A DNA stretch of 64,000 nucleotides from Eubacteriaceae bacterium CHKCI004 (GTDB lineage: Bacteria > Bacillota > Clostridia > Lachnospirales > Lachnospiraceae): contig FCNR01000023.1 in the NCBI GenBank assembly GCA_900016875.1, positions 1-64,000 of the forward strand, in the 5' to 3' direction. Numbering within the stretch: position 1 is the stretch's first letter; every line of letters begins with the position of its first letter. Under the pieces are notes generated by a model that saw nothing but the letters and a program-made list of their open reading frames with translations, was not told where the DNA came from and ran no database searches. A program made the position numbers and the translations under genes. Positions 45,219 to 54,089 of this stretch are shown here, one piece after another.

Positions 45219-45566
45219 CTACTCCTTTTCCTTAAACGGCGTCTCTTCCTCGATCCGGTACAGTTTATCTTTGTAATCCGGCTTGATATGAGTGATATTT
45301 ACTCCAAAAAGTTCTTTTGCCTCGTTCTCCTGAAGAAATGCACAGGGATAAATCTGTGTGATGCTGGCCACTTCTTCATCTCCATAAGCTACAAAACGAT
45401 ATGTCCGCATGTCATACCCTCTGCAAAAAGAATAGCTCATCTCGCAGCCGCCTTCTACTGAGGTCGCGCATATCTGAACCAGCCGCCATTTTTCCGTCCT
45501 CATCTTCACAATGGCAGGGAAGAACTGCCTTGCATTAATTTCTCTGATATCATTTTTTTCTTCCAT
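45219..45566 (-). CDS. echD: Ech hydrogenase subunit EchD
   Basis: 115 residues from MEEKNDIREINARQF, NuoC-like (30 kDa subunit). LVQICATSVEGGCEMSYSF and SITQIYPCAFLQENEAKELFGV match the family fold; the Cys residues are not known ligands. AGGTGA precedes the start. It starts six bases after the echC stop and ends six bases before echE. Confidence 0.88.
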   Translation of the reverse strand: MEEKNDIREINARQFFPAIVKMRTEKWRLVQICATSVEGGCEMSYSFCRGYDMRTYRFVAYGDEEVASITQIYPCAFLQENEAKELFGVNITHIKPDYKDKLYRIEEETPFKEKE

Positions 45567-45571
45567 CCCTG

Positions 45572-46018
45572 TCACCTCTCCTTCTCTTCCGGCGTTTTCA
45601 TGACCGCCTGCTTTTCATCGAGTACCGCAAGAGCTTTTACAACACCGTCTATGATCGCTTCCGGACGGGCGGCGCACCCCGGTACATACACATCCACCGG
45701 AATGACTGTGTCAATCCCGCCCCGTATATTGTAGCATTCTTTAAATACGCCGCCGGTACAGGCGCAGATCCCCACCGCCACCACAACTTTTGGCTCCGGC
45801 ATCTGGCTGTAAAGCTGTTTGACCACTCTCTCTGTCTGGCTGTTGACTCCGCCTGTGATCAGCAGGATATCCGCCTGAAAAGGATCTCCTGTATTAATAA
45901 TACCAAACCTCTCGATATCATACTTGGGCGTCAGACAATCCAGCACCTCTATGTCGCATCCGTTGCAGCTGCTGGCGTCATAATGAAGCAGCCACGGTGA
46001 TTTTGATACTTTACCCAT
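45572..46018 (-). CDS. echC: Ech hydrogenase small subunit EchC
   Basis: 148 residues, NuoB-like. Four cysteine ligands of the proximal 4Fe-4S cluster are visible: SSCNGCDIE, GICACTGG and VPGCAARPE. It relays electrons from EchF to the NiFe centre in EchE. Located in mid-operon, 16 bases after echB. Confidence 0.93.
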   Translation of the reverse strand: MGKVSKSPWLLHYDASSCNGCDIEVLDCLTPKYDIERFGIINTGDPFQADILLITGGVNSQTERVVKQLYSQMPEPKVVVAVGICACTGGVFKECYNIRGGIDTVIPVDVYVPGCAARPEAIIDGVVKALAVLDEKQAVMKTPEEKER

Positions 46019-46034
46019 GTTCTTTCCCTCCTGC

Positions 46035-46898
46035 TCATTTATCCAGCATCAGAATCAATATATTTACGCCTCCCGCCACCAGAGTAACTACCCAGCAGCT
46101 GTAAAGAAGCGTCTTCCATTTTACACGGGCGCTGACATTGTCCCACAGCGTCTCCAGAAAGAAGATCACCGCGCAGAGCAAAAGCGCCACGATCCAGCTC
46201 CACCATGTACTGTTCACAAAAAACAGGAAGAAGATACCGAGGAGCAGAACCATCTCATAATATTCCGCAATATTCATAATGGCAAGAGTCGTGCCGGACA
46301 TCTCCGTGGTCAGGCCCTTTACCATCTCCTGATGGGCGTGATGGCTGGTGGAAAGGTCAAAAGGCGACTTCCGGAACTTGATGGCTGTGGTAAACATAAA
46401 GCCTGCCAGAAGTCCCGGCATCCACAGTACCGCGCTTATATCCTCCCGAATAATGTCCGATACCAGAAAAGATCCCGTGGTAAGATAAAATCCTACCGCC
46501 ACCAAAAGAGTCAGCGGCTCATAAGCCATCATCTGCAGCATCTCCCTGCTGGAACCCATATTAGAATACGGCGACGAATCACTGGATGCCGCCATAATAA
46601 GAAACATATCCGCAGTACTCAGAATGAAGAGCACCATAAGAAGATCCGCTCCAGCAAAAAGCATGCTTCCGGCGATCATCAGAATCACCAGATAGCTCAT
46701 GTTGAGGAACAGCTGCACATTATTAACGCCGATCCTTTCTTTGGAAAACAGTTTACCCAGATCATAAAACGGCTGCAGAAGCTTCGGTCCCTTTCTCCGC
46801 TGCATTCTGGCGCTGATGATACGGTCAACGCCGTCCAGAAGTGCGCCGACAAAAGGGGCAAAAATCAGATAAGCCAGCACAAAAATCACTTTCACCAT
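46035..46898 (-). CDS. echB: Ech hydrogenase membrane subunit EchB
   Basis: 287 residues, NuoH-like, about eight membrane helices. The cytoplasmic loop with RISARMQRRKGPKLLQPFYDLGKL and the conserved KFRKSPFDLSTSHHAHQEMVKG are characteristic (each shown in part of a longer motif). It connects the hydrogenase arm to the ion pump. The start overlaps the echA stop by seven bases. Confidence 0.93.
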   Translation of the reverse strand: MVKVIFVLAYLIFAPFVGALLDGVDRIISARMQRRKGPKLLQPFYDLGKLFSKERIGVNNVQLFLNMSYLVILMIAGSMLFAGADLLMVLFILSTADMFLIMAASSDSSPYSNMGSSREMLQMMAYEPLTLLVAVGFYLTTGSFLVSDIIREDISAVLWMPGLLAGFMFTTAIKFRKSPFDLSTSHHAHQEMVKGLTTEMSGTTLAIMNIAEYYEMVLLLGIFFLFFVNSTWWSWIVALLLCAVIFFLETLWDNVSARVKWKTLLYSCWVVTLVAGGVNILILMLDK

Positions 46899-48781
46899 GA
46901 CACACCTCCAATGACAAGACAGATTCCGATGACCAGCACCGCCGCTGCGATGATGATTGAAGGAATCCGCAGATGCCTCCGTCCGAACTCAAATCGCAGA
47001 TACCAATTGCTCAGATATAAATGTTCTTTTTCCCCGTAACTGTTAGTAAAGAACCGGTTGTCTCCCTCGTTGATACCGTTCATATAAATCGGAACCAGCT
47101 CCGTGTGGGAGCGGCGGCTGATAAAGAACATGGCGACCGGAACCACAAAGATGGAAACCAGCATGATCGCCATTGTAGCCAGCACACTCATGGAAAGTAC
47201 ATCTTTGGAATTGCCGAAAAGCTGGCGTACGATTGGGTTGACAAGCCATCTTGCCACCAGAGGCAGAAGCAGACACATGAGCAGCATGACGCAGGCGTGA
47301 AACAGCATGGACAGATACTCGTCTTTTCTTGTCACATCCTTAACTGTATCCCTCGGGATATGCCGGCAGAGCAGTTTGGATAACCATTTTGTCCAATAAA
47401 ACATCGTCGTCGCGCTGCCATACGCGATACACAGAACCAGCACTACATTTCCTGAATCCACAAACGCCTTGAGCGCCACCCATTTGGAAATCAGCATCCC
47501 GAACGGCGCCAGATACATGCCTGCAATGCCAATGCCCATGATATAGGCCAGACGAGGCACACGGATGATGAGGCCATGCATATCCTCAATGTCTCTGGAT
47601 CCCAGTGTATTTTCCGTGGCGCCCACAGACTGGAACAGCATGGATTTGCTGACCGCATGGAACATCATAAGGAAAATGGCAGCCCACACAGTCTCCTCCA
47701 CTCCAATACCTGAACAGGCCACAATCAGTCCCAGATTAGAAATGGTGGAAAAAGCCAGCACTTTTTTTGCATCATTCTGTGCAATGGCCATCATACTTGC
47801 CATAATAAACGTAAGACCCCCGATACTCGATACGATGAGACCCACCAGATTACCGGAAAGCGCCGGAGAAATCCGGATCAGCAGATAAACGCCGGCTTTT
47901 ACCATTGTCGCACTGTGCAGAAGAGCGCTGGACGGCGTCGGCGCCACCATGGCTCCCAGCAGCCAGGTGGAAAACGGTAGCTGTGCCGATTTGGTCAGTC
48001 CAGCCAGCGACAAACACATCAGAGGAAGAAGCGCTCCCGTACTCACCACTTCCGTAAGCTGCAGCGATTCCTGTCCCAGTGCCATCAGGACTATGGCTAT
48101 GGCAAAGCCTAAACCCCCCAACAGATTCATCCACAGAGCACAAAAACTGTTTCCTACCGCTTCTTCCGCGCGGGTATAGCCAATCATTAAAAAAGAAATA
48201 ACACTGGTAATCTCCCAGAAAAAATAAATCCAGATAAGATTTTGTGAAAGCACCAGCCCGAACATAGCGGCAAGGAACAGAAACAGCATGGAAAAGAAAA
48301 ATGGCTGTCTGTCTTTTACATCTTTATGATGCTGGTGATACCCCTTCATATAGCCAACTGTATAGATGCAGATAAAACCTCCGATAAACGCAATGATAAT
48401 ACACATCAATATCGTTAGCCAGTCCACCATCATATGCGGTCCCTCCGTCACCTCCGCGGTAAATTCCACGTACAGCACCAGCACCGTCTGCAGTATGGAC
48501 AGAATCATGGGGAGCACCCTTTTGTACCGGACACTCAGCCAGACGATCAGACACATAAGAAAGATATCTCCCGCCGTCATCAAATGGTCGATGGTCTCTG
48601 TCCGTGGATAGAACATCCATGTCTTCGCTCCGCCGCCAATCCAGTCCGCAATAAACACAACCGTCATGGCCATGATCGCTCCGGCACCCGCATAGACAAT
48701 ATAACCCCGTATTTTTTCATTTCGGACTATCTGAAAAACCACTGCCAGCACTGCCGGAATTCCAATCAGGAATGGTATCAT
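46892..48781 (-). CDS. echA: Ech hydrogenase antiporter-like subunit EchA
   Basis: 629 residues, NuoL/Mrp-like, 14 or more helices. Key charged residues for ion transfer lie in IYFFWEITSVISFLMIGY (Glu), SLAGLTKSAQLPFSTWLLGAM (Lys; shown with neighbours) and TPSSALLHSATMVKAGVYLL. First gene of the ech operon; AAAGGAGGA precedes the ATG. It probably exports protons or sodium when ferredoxin is oxidised. Confidence 0.94.
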   Translation of the reverse strand: MIPFLIGIPAVLAVVFQIVRNEKIRGYIVYAGAGAIMAMTVVFIADWIGGGAKTWMFYPRTETIDHLMTAGDIFLMCLIVWLSVRYKRVLPMILSILQTVLVLYVEFTAEVTEGPHMMVDWLTILMCIIIAFIGGFICIYTVGYMKGYHQHHKDVKDRQPFFFSMLFLFLAAMFGLVLSQNLIWIYFFWEITSVISFLMIGYTRAEEAVGNSFCALWMNLLGGLGFAIAIVLMALGQESLQLTEVVSTGALLPLMCLSLAGLTKSAQLPFSTWLLGAMVAPTPSSALLHSATMVKAGVYLLIRISPALSGNLVGLIVSSIGGLTFIMASMMAIAQNDAKKVLAFSTISNLGLIVACSGIGVEETVWAAIFLMMFHAVSKSMLFQSVGATENTLGSRDIEDMHGLIIRVPRLAYIMGIGIAGMYLAPFGMLISKWVALKAFVDSGNVVLVLCIAYGSATTMFYWTKWLSKLLCRHIPRDTVKDVTRKDEYLSMLFHACVMLLMCLLLPLVARWLVNPIVRQLFGNSKDVLSMSVLATMAIMLVSIFVVPVAMFFISRRSHTELVPIYMNGINEGDNRFFTNSYGEKEHLYLSNWYLRFEFGRRHLRIPSIIIAAAVLVIGICLVIGGVSW

Positions 48782-48858
48782 CGATGTTGTCCTCCTTTCA
48801 TTTCCTCTCTTTTCAGGCAGTAGTCAGAAACTGCCCTTTTTCTATATATATCACCCTG

Positions 48859-48887
48859 ATTTTAATCCTCATTCACAAATTTTACAA
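48859..48887 (-). promoter_or_regulatory. Predicted ech promoter
   Basis: Minus strand TTGTAA (48887..48882), 17-base spacer, TAAAAT (48864..48859). The leader carries a hairpin GGCAGT/ACTGCC (48814-48833) before the ribosome site. The hyp side has a TAAAAT at 48930-48935 without a clear -35. Confidence 0.5.
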
Positions 48888-48973
48888 GACTTCTGCCGGA
48901 TTTTGTGTTTATTTTAACTAATAATGTGATAAAATGTCTCTGAGATAAATTACAAGATCACAGGAGAACATCC

Positions 48974-49396
48974 ATGCATGAATTGAGTATAACCGAACAT
49001 CTTCTCAAAGACTGCATCAGAGAAGCGCAGGCGCAGAACGCATCAAAAATCCGGAGCATCCGGCTGTGCATCGGAACTCTCCGGGGCATCGTACCTGATT
49101 GTATCCAGATTTATATGGACATGCTGTCAGAAGGGACTATCGCTGAAGGAGTACGCATCGAATCCGAGACCCTTCCTATCCGGGTGCGCTGCATGGACTG
49201 CGGAAAAGAGGGAGAAATCACTCCCCATCATCTGGAGTGCCCCCATTGTAAGAGTCTGCGCCTTACGCTCCTGTCCGGAAAAGAGTTTTACATAGAGAGT
49301 CTGGAGATTGATGTAGCAGAGAACACAAGCAAAACTGCACAGGAGGCGAATATCCATGGAAATAAAAATACTGCATCAGGTCATGGAGTGGAATGA
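48974..49396 (+). CDS. hypA: Hydrogenase nickel insertion protein HypA
   Basis: 140 residues. N-terminal MHE binds nickel; zinc site CMDC...CPHC (residues about 74-97). Delivers nickel to the large subunit with HypB. The C-terminal 25 residues after EIDVAENT exceed the usual length and read over the hypB start, with a 41-base overlap. CAGGAGAA precedes the ATG. Confidence 0.95.
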   Translation: MHELSITEHLLKDCIREAQAQNASKIRSIRLCIGTLRGIVPDCIQIYMDMLSEGTIAEGVRIESETLPIRVRCMDCGKEGEITPHHLECPHCKSLRLTLLSGKEFYIESLEIDVAENTSKTAQEANIHGNKNTASGHGVE

Positions 49397-50072
49397 GGAT
49401 GTCAGCGAAGAAGTAAAAGATACCCTGGCTTCCCGTCACATCTGTATGATTAACGTTATGGGAAGCCCCGGCGCCGGGAAAACCAGCCTGATTTCTGCTT
49501 TGATCGAACGGCTGCGCAACGATTTCCGTATCAGTGTCATTGAGGGGGACATCGCAGGGCAGGTGGACGCCGAGCGAATTGCCAGCCTCGGCATTCCCGC
49601 TGTTCAGCTGAATACGGACGGAGCCTGCCATATCGAGGCCATGAGCATCCGGCATATCCTTCCCGAACTTCCTCTGGATGACCTGGATGTTATTTTTGTG
49701 GAAAACATCGGCAATCTGGTATGTCCTGCCGAATTCCGCATCGGCGAATCTCTCCGCATTACTCTCCTGAGTATCCCGGAGGGAGACGACAAAGTAGAAA
49801 AATATCCCCTCATGTTCACAGACACTGATTGTCTTGTCCTTAACAAATATGATATGCTGCCTTATTTTGATTTTGATGAGGCAAGGATCCGCTCCAACTA
49901 CGAGACGGTCAACCCAAACGCCCCTCTTTTCTGCGTCAGCAGCAGAACCGGGGACGGACTGGGAGCGCTGGCAGCGTTTCTTTCTGAACAGATCCATAAA
50001 GCGCAGCATCCCGAAGAGTCCTGCGCAAATCATGGAGCAGCGTCCGGGAATCAGTTAAAAAATAACCATTGA
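49356..50072 (+). CDS. hypB: Hydrogenase maturation GTPase HypB
   Basis: 238 residues. G-domain motifs VMGSPGAGKTSL, EGDIAGQVDAERI, VENIGNLVCPAEF and LNKYDMLPY; the metal-binding switch Cys-His is in DGACHIEAM. No N-terminal CxxCGC or His-rich storage stretch, so it is a minimal HypB. GTP hydrolysis drives nickel release to HypA or the enzyme. The last 20 residues are variable. Confidence 0.95.
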   Translation: MEIKILHQVMEWNEDVSEEVKDTLASRHICMINVMGSPGAGKTSLISALIERLRNDFRISVIEGDIAGQVDAERIASLGIPAVQLNTDGACHIEAMSIRHILPELPLDDLDVIFVENIGNLVCPAEFRIGESLRITLLSIPEGDDKVEKYPLMFTDTDCLVLNKYDMLPYFDFDEARIRSNYETVNPNAPLFCVSSRTGDGLGALAAFLSEQIHKAQHPEESCANHGAASGNQLKNNH

Positions 50073-50138
50073 ACAATGCTGCCGCAATCCTACCGGCTTC
50101 AGGCGGTGGGATAAAAAATACGAAGGGAGTACAATAAT

Positions 50139-50357
50139 ATGTGTCTGGCAATGCCCATGAAAATCAACGAAATAGACGGTCCTCTGGCCCGCTGCGAGGC
50201 CGGCGGACTCTCTCAGAATATCCGCATTGATTTCATCACGGACCCAAAACCCGGGGATTACGTCATGGTTCATGCGGGATTTGCTATCGAAAAAATGTCA
50301 GAAAAGGAAGCCCTGGAAAATATCGAGCTTCTTGAGGAAATAAAAAATGCTTTATGA
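50139..50357 (+). CDS. hypC: Hydrogenase maturation chaperone HypC
   Basis: 72 residues. The N-terminal MCLAMP has the essential Cys2; ends KNAL. With HypD it carries the Fe(CN)2CO unit to the large-subunit precursor. AAGGGAG lies ahead of the ATG. It overlaps hypD by 11 bases. The 66-base hypB-hypC gap shows nothing notable. Confidence 0.94.
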   Translation: MCLAMPMKINEIDGPLARCEAGGLSQNIRIDFITDPKPGDYVMVHAGFAIEKMSEKEALENIELLEEIKNAL

Positions 50358-51438
50358 AAACTGGTTTAAAAATCCGGGGGATGTGCCGTTTCTCCTTAAG
50401 AAAATCACTGAGTACAGCAAACAGACCGGCCCCATCCGTCTGATGGAGGTCTGTGGAACTCACACCATGTCCATCGCCCGCAGTGGGATCAAAAGCGTTC
50501 TGCCGGAAAATGTACAGCTTCTCTCCGGCCCCGGCTGTCCGGTCTGCGTCACCCCCGCCAATATCATCGATATGATTCTCTCTCTGTCCGAACGGGAAGA
50601 TATTCTGATCACCAGCTACGGAGATCTTCTCCGGGTTCCCGGTTCCATCCGGGGAGACAATCTTTTGAAACGCCGCGCTGGCGGCGGGAATGTAGAATCC
50701 GTCTACTCGCCCATGGACGCGCTCCGGCTGGCCGAAGATCATCCTGAAAAGGAAGCTGTCTTCCTTGGCGCAGGCTTTGAGACCACCGCACCCGGAACGG
50801 CCGCCTGCCTTCTGGAAGCTGCTTCCCGCCGCCTCGATAACTTTTCTGTACTCTGCCTGTTAAAACAGACCGAACCAGCCCTGCGCTCCCTCATCGAATC
50901 CCCGGATTTTGCCGTCAGTGGATTCCTCTGTCCGGGACATGTGGCCGCTATCATCGGAGCGGATCGTTTTTCTTTTCTGCCCGGCGACTACCGGCTGCCT
51001 GGCGTTGTGGCCGGCTTTGAAGCTGCAGACCTGCTTTGCTCTATTCTGGAACTGACACGGATGCTTGCCGAAAACCGCCCGGCTCTCAAAAACGAATATA
51101 CCCGCCTCGTCCGGCCGGGAGGTAATCCAGCGGCTCTTTCTCTCATGGAAAAAGTCTTTCGTCCGGCGCCGTCCCGCTGGCGGGGACTTGGATACATTGA
51201 CGGCAGCGGTTATGCCATCCGGGACGAGTACGCCTCCTGGGACGCCATGCAAAAGTTCTCTCTGAAGCCCCCGGCAGAAACCGAGATTCCCGGATGTCAG
51301 TGTTCCGGCGTTATCCGCGGCGTCGTTCGTCCTGCAGACTGCCCGCTGTTTGGGAATATCTGCTCTCCAGCCAGCCCGGTTGGCCCTTGCATGGTATCCG
51401 GAGAAGGCGCCTGCGCCGCAGCGTATCAATACGGATAA
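50347..51438 (+). CDS. hypD: Hydrogenase maturation protein HypD
   Basis: 363 residues. Conserved MEVCGTHTMSIARSGI, SGPGCPVCVTP, GAGFETTAPGTA, SGFLCPGHVAAIIG, VVAGFEAADLL and C-terminal cysteines for the 4Fe-4S cluster (EIPGCQCSGVIRGV, ADCPLFGNIC, CMVSGEGACAAAY). It is the scaffold where cyanide and CO are fitted to iron. Translation is coupled to hypC. Confidence 0.96.
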   Translation: MLYENWFKNPGDVPFLLKKITEYSKQTGPIRLMEVCGTHTMSIARSGIKSVLPENVQLLSGPGCPVCVTPANIIDMILSLSEREDILITSYGDLLRVPGSIRGDNLLKRRAGGGNVESVYSPMDALRLAEDHPEKEAVFLGAGFETTAPGTAACLLEAASRRLDNFSVLCLLKQTEPALRSLIESPDFAVSGFLCPGHVAAIIGADRFSFLPGDYRLPGVVAGFEAADLLCSILELTRMLAENRPALKNEYTRLVRPGGNPAALSLMEKVFRPAPSRWRGLGYIDGSGYAIRDEYASWDAMQKFSLKPPAETEIPGCQCSGVIRGVVRPADCPLFGNICSPASPVGPCMVSGEGACAAAYQYG

Positions 51439-51580
51439 TTGTGGATATAACTATCGTTTCCGTCTGCAATAAATAATTATAAGTTAAATTATTTTATCGA
51501 CAAATATGAAAAATAAAACAACAAGTAATACAATGATGAATACCAACACAAAAAATATAGATAAACATAACACAGAAATT

Positions 51581-52639
51581 ATGAGCGAACGCATCACTCT
51601 GGATTATGGCAGCGGCGGTCTGAAAACGGCAGAGCTGATTGACAGCATTCTCCTGCCCGCCTTCGATAATCCCGCTCTGGCTTCTCTGGGTGACGGAGCA
51701 CTGCTGAAAGGAAACAGGCAGCTGGTTTTCTCCACCGACAGTTTCGTGGTCACTCCGTGGCGATTTCCCGGCGGCGATATCGGAAAGCTCTCTGTCTGCG
51801 GTACTGTCAATGACGTCTGTATGGCAGGAGGCGAGCCAAAATATTTAAGTCTTTCCTTTATTCTGGAAGAAGGCTTTCTTTTTGCCGATTTCCGGAACAT
51901 CGTATCTTCCATCGCCGAAGAAGCAAAAAAGGCAGGCATCTCCATCGTCACCGGAGATACCAAAGTAGTAGAAGCCGGCAAGTGTGACGGTATCTATATC
52001 AACACTGCCGGCATCGGCTTCCAGAGAGCCTGCCTGCCAGGCAAGACCGGCATCCGCCCCGGCGACGCGGTTCTTATCAGCGGTACCATAGGGTGCCACG
52101 GCACTGCGGTCATGATGGCCCGCTCCGGCCTGCTGACTGCGGACAGCCCTCTGGTCTCTGACTGCCGCCTTCTGCACGAGATCAGCGCAGCGGCGCTTAC
52201 CGCCGCCGGCGCCATGAGACATGGTTCTACGACACCTGATTCTATGCCGCATCACATGTCTGACGCCATCCGCATCATGCGCGATCCCACCAGAGGCGGC
52301 GTCGCCACCACTCTCAACGAATTTACGGAACAGATGCCTTTCTCCATCGAACTGGATGAGTCTTCTCTTCCTTTTGATACTTCAGTGGAAACAGCCTGTC
52401 ACATGCTGGGACTGGACCCACTCTACTGCGCCTGTGAAGGACGGATGCTTGTGGTCTGTGCCTCGGAGGCTGCCGCGCAGATTCTTACCGCCATGCAGAA
52501 GACTCCCGGCGGAGAACATGCCGCGCAGATCGGCACTGTCACAAAAGAAATGCCAGGCAAGGTTATCCTGAAAACCTCCATCGGCGGACGGCGCATTTTA
52601 TCCAGACTGACCGGTATCCAGCTGCCCAGAATCTGCTGA
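51581..52639 (+). CDS. hypE: Hydrogenase maturation protein HypE (carbamoyl dehydratase)
   Basis: 352 residues from MSERITLDYGSGGLKT. PurM-like ATP-binding fold (LASLGDGALLK, TDSFVVTPWRFPGGDIGKLSVCGTVNDV, MRDPTRGGVATTLNEF, split motifs) and the C-terminal PRIC whose Cys accepts carbamoyl from HypF and becomes thiocyanate. Several ATGs occur upstream in frame (51506, 51530 and others) in an Asn/Thr/Lys-rich AT-rich stretch, and none has a clear ribosome site; the family start is chosen. It lies 142 bases after hypD, looser than the rest of the operon. No hypF follows. Confidence 0.93.
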   Translation: MSERITLDYGSGGLKTAELIDSILLPAFDNPALASLGDGALLKGNRQLVFSTDSFVVTPWRFPGGDIGKLSVCGTVNDVCMAGGEPKYLSLSFILEEGFLFADFRNIVSSIAEEAKKAGISIVTGDTKVVEAGKCDGIYINTAGIGFQRACLPGKTGIRPGDAVLISGTIGCHGTAVMMARSGLLTADSPLVSDCRLLHEISAAALTAAGAMRHGSTTPDSMPHHMSDAIRIMRDPTRGGVATTLNEFTEQMPFSIELDESSLPFDTSVETACHMLGLDPLYCACEGRMLVVCASEAAAQILTAMQKTPGGEHAAQIGTVTKEMPGKVILKTSIGGRRILSRLTGIQLPRIC

Positions 52640-52793
52640 GACAGCCGGCCCGTCAAATGCTGAGGCGGCGGCACAGACCTGCGCAAAGATAACGCGCGGT
52701 TCCGGTCCGCAGCCTCCTCCCCTCTTCCTTCATAATCACAGATTTATTATATATTTGCGATACAATACGGTAAATATCCGTAAGGGAACAGTA

Positions 52794-52822
52794 TTTACAG
52801 ATATGTTGAGAAAACATATAAT
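52794..52822 (+). promoter_or_regulatory. Promoter of the membrane protein gene at 52863
   Basis: TTTACA (52794-52799), 17-base spacer, TATAAT (52817-52822), about 40 bases before the ATG. The hypE-to-promoter gap (52640-52793) has no convincing terminator or gene. Confidence 0.7.
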
Positions 52823-52862
52823 AGACAAGATTTTGTACACAAAAAAGTAATGGAGGAAATTT

Positions 52863-53981
52863 ATGAATAACAGAAAAAGCTCAGCTATTCTTTTAGGCGC
52901 GCTGACCGCTGCCATCGTCTTTCTTAATTATTATCTGGTCATACACAGAATACATTTCTGGGGATTGTTCTACGAATTTTCCAGCAATATCAATAATCCA
53001 CGAGCTGTTCTCAGCTCCGCGGTATTAATTGGAGGGCTTACATATATTGTCATGGCTTTCCTGCGTTTCCGGAACGGAAATATGCCTGTCATTATGATCG
53101 TCCTCCCCCTGCTTTCCATTATATTATACCGGTTTATTTTTGAATATAACTCTCTGGGGCTTATTCTTCCTCTTATCACTATGGTGATTCAATTTGTTCT
53201 GGGTATTGTCCCGACGCTCCTCTGGGTGATGATAAACTGGGTACTGCGTCTGCTGCCCCTTCCGTCGATGATTCACACGGCGCTGTCTGTCGCTATAGCT
53301 GCAGTGCTTGCCGTGGGTACAGCCTTTCTTTTCAGCCGAAAAGTAAAGTACAAACGAAAAAAAATCATTAAAACCAAACGAGGAAAAAATAAACACTCCT
53401 CTACCCACACAGAAGTCATTTCTGAACCGGGACAGCAATTATACCAGCCGGTTACCGGCCACGCTTCCGGCACTGACAGCAGCGCGGCAGAAGAGATCGA
53501 CCAGCCGGCCGCAGAACAGACAGGCAGCCAGAACCTGAATAACATTTATGAGAAACACGGATACCACGTAAGTGGACAGATCAACTGGACCGGCAGTATG
53601 CAGGAAGGTTCCTGTTCCATAGACCTCTCTCTCCAATGCCGTACCGTACCGGATCATGTTTACCGGATTACCGGAAACGGATGGGAAAGCTCAGCTTCTC
53701 TCACAGGCGTCCTTCAGGTCAACGCCGTTGCAGAAGCGATCAACGGGACAGATCAATACGACATCAGCGGAACCATCCAATACGATGAAACTGCTTTTGC
53801 CAGAGTGGAACTGCATTTATCTGACAACGCGCAACGGATATCCTATGTTATTAAAGGCGAAATCAGTAATTTCTCAGCCTCTCAGCCGGGTTACCGCCGC
53901 GTATATCTGATTTTTGAAGACCTGCAGAATCAAAATGATTTTTATGCCGAAGGTTCCTATGAATCAAACGGCCTTCACTAA
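52863..53981 (+). CDS. Membrane protein of unknown function
   Basis: 372 residues. Four or five helices fill residues 1-160 (ILLGALTAAIVFLNYYLVIH, LIGGLTYIVMAFL, IMIVLPLLSIILYRFI, LILPLITMVIQFVLGIVPTLL, SVAIAAVLAVGTAFLF). A Lys-rich cytoplasmic patch (YKRKKIIKTKRGKNK), a polar linker and a C-terminal beta-rich domain of about 150 residues follow (HVSGQINWTGS, LTGVLQVNAVAEAI, DISGTIQYDETAFARVELHL). No family recognised. Single gene with its own promoter, GGAGG ribosome site and terminator. Confidence 0.75.
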   Translation: MNNRKSSAILLGALTAAIVFLNYYLVIHRIHFWGLFYEFSSNINNPRAVLSSAVLIGGLTYIVMAFLRFRNGNMPVIMIVLPLLSIILYRFIFEYNSLGLILPLITMVIQFVLGIVPTLLWVMINWVLRLLPLPSMIHTALSVAIAAVLAVGTAFLFSRKVKYKRKKIIKTKRGKNKHSSTHTEVISEPGQQLYQPVTGHASGTDSSAAEEIDQPAAEQTGSQNLNNIYEKHGYHVSGQINWTGSMQEGSCSIDLSLQCRTVPDHVYRITGNGWESSASLTGVLQVNAVAEAINGTDQYDISGTIQYDETAFARVELHLSDNAQRISYVIKGEISNFSASQPGYRRVYLIFEDLQNQNDFYAEGSYESNGLH

Positions 53982-54029
53982 AAAACAGTCTTGTTCCGGA
54001 TATAATGTCCGAAACAAGACTGTTTTTTC
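53982..54029. terminator. Strong bidirectional terminator
   Basis: AAAACAGTCTTGTT pairs with AACAAGACTGTTTT, with CCGGA/TCCG inside, followed by TTTTTTC. Separates the convergent membrane protein and DUF134-NifX genes. Confidence 0.9.
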
Positions 54030-54089
54030 TCTGTCATTTTGTCTCTATCCTCTGTATCCATGCGCGCATGCCCACAGTAGCCGGCTGCC

